Positions 46,498 to 56,470 of a DNA stretch of 64,000 nucleotides are shown here, one piece after another (position 1 is the stretch's first letter; the number at the start of each line of letters is the position of its first letter). The position numbers and the translations under genes were made by a program. This stretch comes from Cryptomeria japonica (taxonomy: Eukaryota > Streptophyta > Pinopsida > Cupressales > Cupressaceae), in contig NC_081412.1 in the NCBI RefSeq assembly GCF_030272615.1, positions 38,692,911 through 38,756,910 on the forward strand. The letters run 5' to 3'. The notes under the pieces were generated by a model, which saw nothing but the letters and a program-made list of their open reading frames with translations, searched no databases and had not been told where the DNA came from.

Positions 46498-46518
46498 AGA
46501 TAGTTCTATTGGTGCAAG
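46498..46518 (+). repeat. Right target duplication of the SINE
   Basis: Second copy of the 21-bp word at 46258-46278, directly after the A-rich tail. Confidence 0.85.
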
Positions 46519-46621
46519 GAGTTTAAGGGTCTTGGCTCATCTTATACATTTTGTGTTTCCTATTTACGTTATTACAATGTACAATATATTACAATAGAAT
46601 AATATGATTATACATGTTATT

Positions 46622-46646
46622 AAACTTACAATATTATCCACATATA
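46622..46646 (+). repeat. Left 25-bp target duplication of the 1.76-kb insertion
   Basis: A 25-bp word (AAACTTACAATATTATCC followed by ACATATA) recurs at 48410-48434 with one C to T change. Confidence 0.8.
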
Positions 46647-48409
46647 GATCTAAATTCGAAATATGGTGAGTGGGAATAGGAGCGTTCGAAGGTGTACGAC
46701 TAGGGTTTCTATGGGGTGTGGACGAATTTGGGGATGGGGATGGGGATGGCGATGGTGAGGGGTTTGAATGCACCTCTCCTCCCTCTTTTTTTTTCTCTCT
46801 TCTCTTGCTTCAAATCCCATGTCCTAGGTGCGGTGGTTTCTCTATCTTGACTCTATGGTTGGGTCATGCCCATGTTTCTTCCCTCTCTTTTTTTGTTTGT
46901 GAGTTCTAGGTTTTCTCTGTTGTTGGATCTTCTTCTGTGGATGTGGTTATTTTTAGAGATGGGGTCACTAGTGGGTATTGTTTCTTCTTTATGGTGTTGG
47001 ATATTTATGGTCGATGCTTCTACTTGGAGGTTGTGGTTGTCGATGGTTTCATGGGTTTTCCGAGTGGGAGATGGGGTGGTGTTGTGGGCTACTCCCTGTT
47101 GGCCCTAGGTGAGGTACCTCAATGGGGGGTTCTAGGTCTTCATCCCAGTTTCTCCCATTTCCTTTTCCCTCATCAGTTGTTATTCTTGGTGTGGGGTTTG
47201 TGCTTGACCCTATTCTCCTACTTTGTGGGGAGTACTCTTGAAGGTTGTGATTATTTTTCTAAAGAGGATCTCCTTTGTTTTTGGGTTTCATCTCTCCTTT
47301 TCTCTTAGTATGTCTTATTGAGTTGGATCGCTCTACCATTGAGAGGGAAAGTGGTTGGCTGAGTGAAGTTGGATGGAATCCATTGGGGGATTTTGTTGCC
47401 CTATCTTTTGAGGCTAGTTGTCTATTTGCTTCTTTCTCCTTGCTGCAAGCTAACTATCAGGTGGAGAGTTGGGTGGAGCTTGTGTTCTTAGAGTTGGAGG
47501 GGTTTATGCCTCTCATTCGATTTCAAGTTTTGGGAGCCTGTTTAAAACCTTGGTGTCCATCTATGTTATGTGGCCTTGTTTCTTTCTTGCTAGACTTTGT
47601 TTTTTTGTTCAGAGCTAAGCTTCTTCTAATGGTGGTCTGTATCTTTTTAGCCCCTTTAGAGTTGGGTCCATGTCTTATTCATGAGGTGGCTCAAAAAGTG
47701 TTGTTGAAAGGGTGTTGACTTCCAATTGTTTCGGGCTTTTTGGATTCAACATGTTAGTTTTGGGAGCCACTTCAAACCCCAACTTGAAGGTTTGGGGTTC
47801 CTTTAAAAAACCCTTGGTTCCAAATCACCATTCAAGACTTATCTTTATGGATCTAGGTTTTTCAGTTTTGAGATCCTTTGGTTGTGGGAACCTTACAAAA
47901 CCCACTATCATGGTTGGGGGAGCCTAGAAAAACCCCATGTCTCTTGCTAGGGAAAGATTGGATGCTAAAAGTTTTCAAAGGCCCAATTTGGCCAATTATT
48001 ATTTTTGGTTAGGTCCAAGCTTGGCTTGTTGTTTCCTGGAAAAGTCGTTACAAGTTAGGGGAGCTTGGTAAAACCCTTCTTGTTGGCTGAGGGTTCCCAA
48101 TTTACCCTCGATCTATGCTTTTTGAGGTTTATTGATTGTAGCTTTAGATCTTTTATTCGACCAACCTGATTTGTAATGTGGTATCCTTGATGTTTGGCTG
48201 GTGTCTAGTGTGTGGTAGCTATTGTGCTTTTTCGATTACTCCTTTGGCAGCCTTTGTACTAGGATCTGAATGCTCATAAGTCCAAAAGGTTTCAGGTCCT
48301 TTCTAAAACCTATGGTTTGCTTCCAAGTAGTCTAACTTGTTCTTCATTGGCAGCTCTTCGATTGTAAAGGATTTTGGGGCCCCTTCAAAACCTATTTTAC
48401 CCTAATCAA
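46647..48409. mobile_element. Unclassified 1763-bp insertion with 25-bp target duplications
   Basis: Long target duplications indicate target-primed (LINE-type) integration. The insert is more GC-rich than its surroundings and has no LTR, tRNA-like boxes or recognised RT/endonuclease. Its first third has GGGGATGGGGATGG and a pyrimidine stretch (46772-46806). Overlapping plus-strand frames run at 46670-46909, 46866-47108, 46937-47308, 47275-47718 and 47712-47927, hydrophobic and without a domain I know. A motif like GGGAGCC(N)4-6AAAACCC recurs about eight times from 47537 to 48390. The right end is TCAAAAA, a weak A tail. Orientation is uncertain. Confidence 0.6.
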
Positions 48410-48434
48410 AAACTTATAATATTATCCACATATA
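48410..48434 (+). repeat. Right 25-bp target duplication
   Basis: Partner of 46622-46646; 24 of 25 bases agree. Confidence 0.8.
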
Positions 48435-48787
48435 TGATTCTCCAACAGAGGGCTTGAAAGACAATAATTTATATTATGGTTGAAAGACAATAATTTATTA
48501 TTATGCTCTCAAGGATGTTAAATATTGTTGTAATGATATTTACAAGGAGAGTTACAAATGACAAGACTTATAATCACCATTGTCATAACATTATTGAGAA
48601 TCTCTCATTTATGTAGCACTTGAGATTTATATTGTAATTAATTAAGGATCTTGTTATGACAAGTGGGTTTCACATGAGTTGGAAATTCCATAGAGAAGTG
48701 CTAGAATTGGGAATTTGCATGCCCACTATATCAATGAGGTAAAAAATGTAAGTGAGAATGTATATCAATCTTGAGTGCTTAAGTGTA
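48435..48787 (+). pseudogene. Decayed 3' pol sequence of copia element F
   Basis: The stretch between the insertion and the polypurine tract has no open frame of length, but it lies where copia RNase H should be. Fragments around 48560-48700 read weakly like the end of copia pol. An 18-bp word (TTGAAAGACAATAATTTA) is repeated at about 48445 and 48480. This call rests mostly on position. Confidence 0.35.
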
Positions 48788-48803
48788 TTATGGGGGCATG
48801 AAT
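48788..48803 (+). other. Polypurine-like tract of element F
   Basis: TTATGGGGGCATGAAT precedes the LTR start TGTTGGAGTAATTAGG. Confidence 0.6.
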
Positions 48804-49112
48804 TGTTGGAGTAATTAGGATATTTATATAATTTTTTATTAATTAGGCACTTTGTTACTTTTTCACTTAAGCTAAACTTAGGTTTTTTTTGTTATCTAGA
48901 GTTTTATTTTCTAGTGTGAGTTCTAGATGTAGTTGAGCTTAATTTATCTCCCATATTGAAATGTTTTAGTTCTTCTAATTTTAGCATTAGGGTTTTGCAC
49001 CTAAAGACTCTTTCATCCTTTATAAGGATTCATTCATTCATTGTAATTGTATCTCCAATATTGTTTGTGCAATGATACATAATTTTTTGGTTGTCATAGA
49101 ACATATTATCTT
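48804..49112 (+). repeat. 3' LTR of element F, cut by Tat element 2
   Basis: It starts TGTTGGAGTAATTAGG and matches the minus-strand LTRs of element E in order: TTTTTCACTTAAG...AAACTTAGG, the TAGGGTTT block, TCATCCTTTATAAGGATTCATTCATTCATT. It stops at 49112 where TGTAGACG, the start of the Tat LTR, begins. The last 60-80 bp expected from element E are missing here. Confidence 0.7.
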
Positions 49113-50784
49113 TGTAGACGTATAAAAATGACCATATTCCTAAATGAATATTTAATGTTCATTTTATTCTCATTCTTCTATTTTAGTTAAATCTAATTTA
49201 ATTAAATCACCACATTCTTCTATTTAATTAAATAAATTATTCAATTTATTTATTTAAATTCACTTAAGCCCTTTATATCATTTGATTGAATAAATCATTT
49301 TATTTAATTAAACCCCTTCTCTCTACTTTTAATTAAATTTACATTTAATTAAATAGTTTACCCCAATTAAATAAATCTAATTTATTTAAATCTCCAACTT
49401 GCAACCAAATTGAAATAAAGCAATTTATTTTAATTAATCCTTTATCCTCCACCCACTTGTATTTTCCTACAAATGCAAGTTGCACAACTATTTTAAATAA
49501 ATAAATTATTTATTTAAAATCCTATTTATCGTCACCCATTTGAAACCTTTAATGGTTTCCCTTAAAGTCTTCAAACTTGAAGTCTTCAAACTTAATGGCT
49601 TCTTTCTAGAGTCTTCTTAAGCCTTTAATGGTTTCCCTCAAAGTCTTCAAGCATTTAAAGCTTTATCTTCCTTTTTCTCATGTAAATAATTAAGATTTAT
49701 TTAAATCCAAAATTCACATTCACATTTAAATAAATTAATATTTATTTAAATATTTATCCAAATGCAAATTACACCATTTAATTGAAATAAATGATTTTAT
49801 TTTAATTGAAAATCCCAAAATTCCTCCCACTTGCATTCTCCTAAAAAATCCACTTGCATGCCTAAATCCCTTCTAGATTCTTCTAACTCCTTCTAATTAG
49901 CCTAATCCTATTCCTATCCTAATCATTGTCACATTCCTAAATAAAAGGAAGTCACTTCTCAAAAACCTCCAAAGTCTTCAATAACCATTAAAGGTTTTAT
50001 GTCGTCAAATGGTTAACCTCTAAAGTCTTCCAAACCATTAAAGGCTCTTACATAACCATTTATGGTTAACTCACCTTTTACCTTTGGTTAGAGACTTTCC
50101 TCTAACTTAACCATCCTTTTGACTCATGGGTCTCTTCAAATCATTTATTTCTTAAACTAAGGTAGTCATTTATCCCTTGGATAAAAGGAATATCCATTAA
50201 CCTAACCCTAACCCAACCCCCTATGGTAACCATCATGTCCCCTCAAGTATTTAATGCTTCCTACCTCTCCTCTCAAGAAGTCTTAGGTTGACAATTGTCA
50301 CCATTTCATTGGTGAAAATTGCAAACATGGATTGATAACTTTCAATCTTGACCCTTGATAACTCCTCCAATCTTGGCCTCCATTGCCCTATTTTCACTAT
50401 AAATAGAGTTCTCCTTCCTCCATTTCAAAGATGATCCAAGCTTTTAGTATCTCATTTATGCTCAATTTTATCAATACATTTAGCCTCTCTTTGCAATAGG
50501 AATTAATCTAATATAGCATTTTAGAATATTTCATTTATCATCAGCTTAAATCATTAACTAGTATATCATGTTAGGATAGTATTTATACTAACCTTGTCAT
50601 CTTATAATCCAGTTTAACTCATTTTTAGAATCATGCATAAATAGGATGCATTCATGTTAAAAGCAATCAAAATCATCCCTCATTCTTGCATTAGTCATCC
50701 CTAAGTCACTTTGCTCAATGATCTGAGAGCAAAGGCATTGGCTTGAGGGACCTTGTGAGATAGAGAACCATGGAACCATGGACA
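49113..50784 (+). repeat. 5' LTR of Tat element 2
   Basis: It starts TGTAGACGTATAAAAATG, interrupting the copia LTR at 49112, and ends CATGGACA before the primer region; 1672 bp. AT-rich palindromic blocks (TTAATTAAATAAATTATT type) fill about 49190-49810. A TATAAATA box lies at 50398-50405. The end is placed by aligning the sequence after it with the primer region of the minus-strand Tat fragment (42624-42646). Confidence 0.7.
50398..50405 (+). promoter_or_regulatory. TATA box of the Tat LTR
   Basis: TATAAATA in the context CACTATAAATAGAG, conserved in the related LTR at 43158-43165 (minus strand) together with the 100 bp upstream. Confidence 0.65.
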
Positions 50785-50785
50785 T

Positions 50786-50806
50786 TTATAGCGACCACTA
50801 TGGGGC
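50786..50806 (+). other. Diverged primer binding site region of element 2
   Basis: TTATAGCGACCACTATGGGG aligns with TTTTGGTGCCCATCGTGGGG of the related Tat fragment at 42641. The GTGGGGC-like end is kept but the TGG start is not, so priming would now be impaired, or the true site is elsewhere. Confidence 0.4.
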
Positions 50807-50871
50807 TATACCCCATTAATCAAATCAGTTTTTGAATCTAACCACTTTTACAGGTACGCGGGAAACAAGAA

Positions 50872-51106
50872 TTAGCGTGTAGGGAACATCCCTTAGTGCA
50901 TCTAGTTTACATTATAGCACATCTGGCTCACTGTTTAGCGTGTGGGATTCATTTCCTAGTGCGTGTAGACCATCACTTAGCGCATAGCCTTTTTAACATT
51001 TTTCATGTAGGTCTCGACGTGGGAACATAACAAAGCAACGCATTTGGAAAACATTTCAGCGCATCAGGTTTGTCCGATAGCACATCCTTGTTATCTTGTA
51101 GCGCAT
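50872..51106 (+). repeat. TAGCGCAT-type array A
   Basis: About ten copies in 235 bp, for example TTAGCGTGT at 50872, TTAGTGCAT at 50893, TAGCACAT at 50915, TTAGCGTGT at 50935, CTAGTGCGT at 50956, TTAGCGCAT at 50977, CAGCGCAT at 51057, TAGCACAT at 51078 and TAGCGCAT at 51099. Confidence 0.8.
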
Positions 51107-52469
51107 ACAAGATAACTAAGCAAAGTGACTTTAGTTAAGTTAGTTAAAATTTAGATTTTTTAATTCTTGTTGGATAAAATTGAACTCACCTTATTTTGGG
51201 CTATAAAAAGAACCACAAAACAATCTTTCTTGCTTTTTCTAGGAGAAAAATTTTCACTTTGGGCTCTAAAAAGAACAAGGCAATCTTTCCGTTTCTACAA
51301 ACAAAAATCTTTAAAAAAAAGAACCTCGCCATCCTTTGGTGCATAAAAGGATCAATTTTAAATTTTTGCAAGGAAAAAGAACCACACTTTAAATTTTTGT
51401 TCACAATTAAAGAGGGAAGATCTTCCCCTTTTGATCGATTTCTTTTGTTGACCAAACATCAAAGTTTTGCTTTATTGACCAGGTTCTTTTCCTATATTAG
51501 AAAATCATTGCTTTGAAGGGATAAAATAAACACCATGTTTTTGTGGAGCAACATCTCAAAATAGATTTTAACAAATCATTGCAATGAAGAGTTAAAAAGA
51601 ACACTTGTTTGCTTTGCTATGAAAGTGGAAGGAATATGCTCTCCCCTTAACTGGGTGATCAAAAATTCAGACCACGCTTACGCTTTCAGTGTTTATTGCA
51701 TTAAATCCTTTAGCAGGCCTGCCTTCTTGAGGGGTTAAAAAACTCTTAAAGCCATTCTTTGGCCAGTGTGAAGGGAATGACCTAAGTGGGGAATGGCTTT
51801 GAAGCCAAGTGTTCCAACCCACTATAATCAAAAGTGGAGGTTGACGAAAGTCCCTTCAACGGTTTTGCTCAGCGATTAGTCTTCCCCCAGTATCCTTGAG
51901 ATACGTAAAGCCTTTGTTCTAAAGGTTGGAAAGCCTCCCGAGGAAGTTTATCACCGAAGACCGAACAGGAAGCTTGATTATGAACTTTAGCATAGAAACT
52001 TTGAGCCAAGTCAGTATCCAGACATTTATAATATCATAGTGCGAGGGTGGGGAAGAATCCACCCCCAAGATCATTCACCATATATCTCCCAAGATAAATA
52101 CTCAATTGTGAAGCAATTCACTTTGAGTTAATTTCTAGCAAAAGGCAAAAAAATGGGCGCCCCCTAGGGGGTGACACGGCTGTTTGAGCTGACGGAGTAT
52201 CGAGACTAGTGGGCTATGATATTACTTATGACCCTTGAATAAAGAGTCTGACTAAATTGTATGTTATTGTATCTAAACCTGTTAAAACATTGGGGATTTG
52301 AACACATCCTCACAGAACATACACTCATTATTTAGAATAAGAAAAATGGTTGCTTCTTTTGTGTCGTGCTTTCAGTTGTTACTTCAGAAAATCATCCATC
52401 ATCATTGAAAACTAAAAACAATGTTCCAAAATTTGCAGAAAAACAACCAAGTTGAACTATCAGGGCAGT

Positions 52470-52823
52470 TTAGTGCATAAGAGCAACTTCTTAGTGCATG
52501 GAAACCATCCTTTAGCGCATTCAACCTTCACCTTAGCGCATTAAGTCTTCAAATTGGTGCTTCATAGAAATCCAAAACTAGCAGTTTAAAGTAGCCCCTT
52601 TTCCAAATAGTCTAGCACATTGAAGCATTAGTTTAGCGCGCAGAGACCAAATATTAGTGCGTAGAGACCAGCAGTTAGTGCATTAGCAGCCCATATTAGC
52701 GCATAAACTTTTAGACCAAAACAAACCAACTAGCACGTCAGAGGGGGCAGCGTAGCGCGTAGGGTCTTTTCTCTAGCGCATTGAGGAAATTCTGTAGTGC
52801 ATTGGGTTTCTATCCTAGCGCGT
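52470..52823 (+). repeat. TAGCGCAT-type array B
   Basis: About 16 copies in 354 bp: for example 52470, 52491, 52512, 52533, 52612, 52633, 52654, 52675, 52696, 52730, 52752, 52773, 52794 and 52815. Many neighbours are exactly 21 bp apart. Variants are TAGCGCAT, TAGTGCAT, TAGCACAT, TAGCGCGT and TAGTGCGT. Confidence 0.85.
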
Positions 52824-53278
52824 GGCAAAAACTAATAAAATAGGGGGCAAAACAGAGGCTATTTTTGAAAAATCTAAAAACCATTTAGGGATTTTTCCTT
52901 CCTCAGCCTGAACTTCATCAAACAAAGAATCAAAATAGAGTATCAAAACCTATTCTCAAAGCAAGTTCTCCATAAAACAAATTTGTCAAAATCTGAAAAC
53001 TAGTCGCAAGATAAAACACATTTCTCCTATCAAAATTAGGAAACCTCATCACAAGCATCAACAAGTCCTTCAATCAAAAGGGATTTCTATCCAAAAACAT
53101 ACTTGTTTTAAACTCCAAGTTGTCAAATCAATTTTCCATATCAGGAAAGCTCTTATTCCACATTATTTGACATGCTTTGTCATGAGGGGGCATCTAAACC
53201 TTCATTTGATAAAGTAAAACTTGTGTTTCCAAACAAGATAACTAAATCCAAAACAAATCAAAGGAAACCATTGATCAC

Positions 53279-53671
53279 TTGTGCATGACTAATCCTCATA
53301 TTCTGAGAAGAAAGAGTATTTATCATAGCACTAAGTTGAGAAAACAACAACCCAGTTCTCTGAAACTTGCCAAATGGAATAAATTTTTATACATCAATTG
53401 CCAACTCTTCAAATCTCATCGAACATTCCTTCATCATATCTGCTTATACCTTCAAAACAAAACCAACAAATTTGACAAGGAACCATTAAGGAGTAGAGCA
53501 TTCTGTCAAAAATCAGCATTCAGTCAACGCCTAAATCAAGGAGGAAAGATCAATCCAGCTTTCTTTCCCAAAGAGTACATCACTTACAATATACCGTGAT
53601 TTGAACCACTAAATCCTAAACAAAACATTCAAGAAGAGTTCATTCCTTTTGTCACAGAAAGCTTCTACTAG
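53279..53671 (+). pseudogene. Possible ORF upstream of gag in element 2
   Basis: A 106-codon open frame (53279-53599) is in the same frame as gag, and the frame stays open from the TGA at 53597-53599 to the TAG directly before the gag ATG at 53672. The sequence is basic (Lys, Arg, His) with no domain that I recognise. Some Ogre-like Tat elements have an extra ORF upstream of gag; this could be a remnant of one, or just the start of a longer gag. Evidence is limited to frame continuity and position. Confidence 0.35.
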
Positions 53672-55384
53672 ATGCCCGCTGTTACTCTCTCTCAACAAAA
53701 CAAACAAAGGGAAACAGAGCCAGAGTTCAACATGGAGCGAAGGTTATCAAATCCTTTCGACTTCCCAAATCTAGAAGATACGGAGATCACTGAAGAACTC
53801 CTTCAAGAATGCCAAGAAAGTGCCTCATTCCAAAGACTTGTTGAAAGACTCATAGAAGCTAACAAAGAAAAATATCTACTCATGCTCGCGAGCAAAGGAG
53901 TTAGGATTCCAGAAGACTTTGAATCCAACACCTTTAGAATGAGGTCTAACCTCTACACTTATCAAGAACAACAAAGAGAAGAAGACGCAGGTTACACTGA
54001 GCAAAACATACCCGAGCAAAACACACCAGAGCAAAATATACCTGAGCAAAACATCCCAGAGCAAAACATACCGCTACACATGCCATACCAGTTTAGAACC
54101 AATAGAAGAGAAGAACTCTTCCCTTGGTAAATGAATGCACCCTTGGTTGCTCTTACATAGCAAATGCAAATGCTGCAAAGACAAATGCAATGCATGCAAC
54201 AAGGATCAACGGTACGGTATTCCTTAAATGAAATTTGTCCTTATCCTGTTGATAGACGGTTAAACATGGTACCTTTTCCCCCAAACTTAGATATTCCCAA
54301 ATTTGACAAATATGATGGGAAAAGTGATCCTCATGATCATGTTCAGGAATTTTGTACCATGAGTCTTGAATTTTCTCATGATGACACCTATTTGATGAGG
54401 TTATTCCCAAGAAGCTTGGGAGGACAAACAATGGAATGGTTATCCAAAATCACACCTCCTGTCAGATCGTTTGATGAATTAGTCAACAAATTCATAACTC
54501 AATATTCCTACAACATTCAACATGCTATCACTATGCTTGATGTCTGTAACACCAAGCAAAAAAACAATGAAACATTCATGGTATTCCTTCAATGTTGGTG
54601 ATGTATGGTTTTGAGATATCCTCGCGATGTACCCAAAAAAGAAAAAATGGAAATTTTCATTGACAACTTGAATAGTGAGATGAGTTACATACTCAAGCTA
54701 CAATGCATACCATCTTTTTCCAAATTAATTGAAAATGGCATCCAAGTAGAGGAGGCATGTGTCAAGAAAGGAACATTGAAATTCTTCAAAGAAGGAACAA
54801 ATTCATCAAACTATAACAATCAAAACAACAACAACTTATACAAATCCAAGTTCTGGACTAGAAACAAAAACACTGGAAATGAAAGCAGAAATGAATAAAA
54901 TGATACAAAATCCAAGCAACCAATGCTAGCATTATCAGGTAATCCTCAAGCTACAAAGAATCCAAAAGGTGCTAACCAAGGCACTAACACTTATGCACCA
55001 AATACCAATCAAGATCAACTCAACACAAACAACACCAACAATACCCAAATCAATAACACCAATCGAGGACCTAATATAAATTCATGAGGTAATAATAATA
55101 ACTTTCCAAAATGCATTTACACACCACTAGGGCAATCATTAGAGTCGACATTCAAAGAACTCCTGGCAAACAAAATAATCTCCTTACCAGCAATCAACAA
55201 CTTTGAGCCACAAATCAAACCACCCTGGTGGAATGACTCACACTTTTGTGATTTTCATCGCAACAAAGGTCATCAAACAAATGATTGCATGAGACTGAAA
55301 AACATTGTTCAAGACATGATTGATAGAGGTGATTTAACAGTCGATGGTCTCAAGACAAATAGGGACCATGGACCCTTTAACTAC
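53672..55384 (+). pseudogene. gag of Tat element 2
   Basis: The ATG at 53672 (MPAVTLSQQNK) starts a gag frame that is kept to the protease without frameshift but with in-frame stops at 54128, 54158, 54600, 54896 and 55084 among others. It has a 15-bp repeat encoding EQNIP five to six times (53998-54070). The retrotransposon-gag core lies at 54290-54620 (IPKFDKYDGKSDPHDH, YLMRLFPRSLGGQTMEW). A Gln/Asn-rich stretch (54800-55090) precedes a CX2HX4HX4C zinc motif, CDFHRNKGHQTNDC (55247-55288). The same layout is found in gypsy element 1. The encoded Gag would form particles and bind element RNA, but the stops make it inactive. Confidence 0.8.
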
Positions 55385-56470
55385 AACAAGGATGGAGCTT
55401 CAACCTCAAACGATACACATGGAACTCATATCAATCACATATACAATAACACCATCAATCATATATCAACTGAAGACAATCAAGTAAACGTCATCATAAT
55501 CGAATACAAGTGTGAACATGAATCCATTAACATAACAACCAGAGCTCAAAAATATGTCTTGAAGGGGCATACGTCAACAACAAACACAATACCCAAAATT
55601 CAATATGATCTGGTCAGTCAACTGCATAAAACTCCTGCTCAAATATCTATACTAGAGTTGTTAAAACTTTCACCAAAACACAAGGACATATTGGAGCAAG
55701 CATTATTGGAAACAAATGTGCCTCAAGATCTGGATGCTGACAAATTCCAAGCCATGGTGGCTCACATGGCAGGGCCTCATAACCTTACCTTCTCAGAGCA
55801 TGATAATATCTCATTAAGCCATCCACACAATACTCCACTCCATATTGAAGTCATGGTCTATAAACACCGAGTTAAACAAATATTAATAGATGGAGGATTT
55901 GGACTCAATATCTGTACCTTGAAACTTATCCGTGCATTAGGCTTCTCTGAGGAGTCTATTGATCCATGCAAAAAGATAACTATCAAAGCATATGGTGATG
56001 AGGAAAGATCATCCAAAGGAATAGTAATGTTGCCAAATCAAGTAGGACCAATACAAAAGGACACTATGTGCCAAGTCTTAGACATAGACCTCACATATAA
56101 TATCTTATTGGGTCGACCTTGGATACATGAAATGCAAGCAGTACCTTCCACTTATCATCAATGTGTTAAATTCCCCTATAATGGACAAGAGATTTCTATA
56201 TCAGTAGATCATAACCCTTTTCAACATTGTAATGCTATGGGGGCAGCCCAAGATAGCATGGTTCCACATAACAAAGAAAAACAAAATTCCTCCGCACCAG
56301 ATCTTCAACAAGAAAATTCTAAATCACTATCTATGGATTTCAACCAGAAAATGAAAATCAAAGAGCAAGGCATGGGTGAATACTCTTTGGAACCTTTGTG
56401 TTTAGCCAACTTACCAGCATCACCTAAATCTCATGGATTACCTATAGCATCAACACATCAAGCAACATAG
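55385..56470 (+). pseudogene. Aspartic protease region of Tat element 2
   Basis: An open stretch of 393 codons (55289-56470) covers the end of gag and the protease. The protease would process the polyprotein. The active-site motif ILIDGG lies at 55880-55897 and the ILLGRPWIH motif at about 56101-56127; YDLVSQLHKTPAQISILELL (about 55606) marks the conserved stretch before it, also found in element 1 at about 2531. A GMGEY motif (about 56370) begins the linker. The stop at 56468 ends the frame. Within this stretch there are no stops, so it is the best preserved coding part of the element. Confidence 0.8.

Larger units (their letters stand above)
44808..49112 (+). mobile_element. Decayed Ty1/copia element F, interrupted by four insertions
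   Basis: Copia RT sequence (44808-45021), degraded later pol sequence (about 46145-46621 and 48435-48787), a polypurine tract and the start of a 3' LTR (48804-49112) are in order on the plus strand. Between them lie an LTR (45022-about 46140), a SINE (46279-46497) and a 1.76-kb insertion (46647-48409). The LTR is cut at 49113 by Tat element 2; its remainder should lie beyond 64000. Confidence 0.6.
50807..53278 (+). other. Leader of Tat element 2
   Basis: About 2.5 kb without a convincing gene. It has two arrays of TAGCGCAT-type words (50872-51106 and 52470-52823) and between them a segment with two GGGCT(A/C)TAAAAAGAAC words (about 51198 and 51264) and a perfect palindrome CCCCCTAGGGGG at 52160-52171. 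The 106-codon frame at 51196-51516 is Lys/Phe-rich without a domain. Confidence 0.55.

Noticed and set aside
51196-51516. 106-codon Lys/Phe-rich frame as a gene
   Set aside because: No domain; it has internal duplication (GGGCT.TAAAAAGAAC) and lies in the leader between two repeat arrays.
53876-54195. Minus-strand frames with repeated Cys-Ser-Gly-Met-Phe
   Set aside because: They are the complement of the EQNIP-coding repeat in gag.
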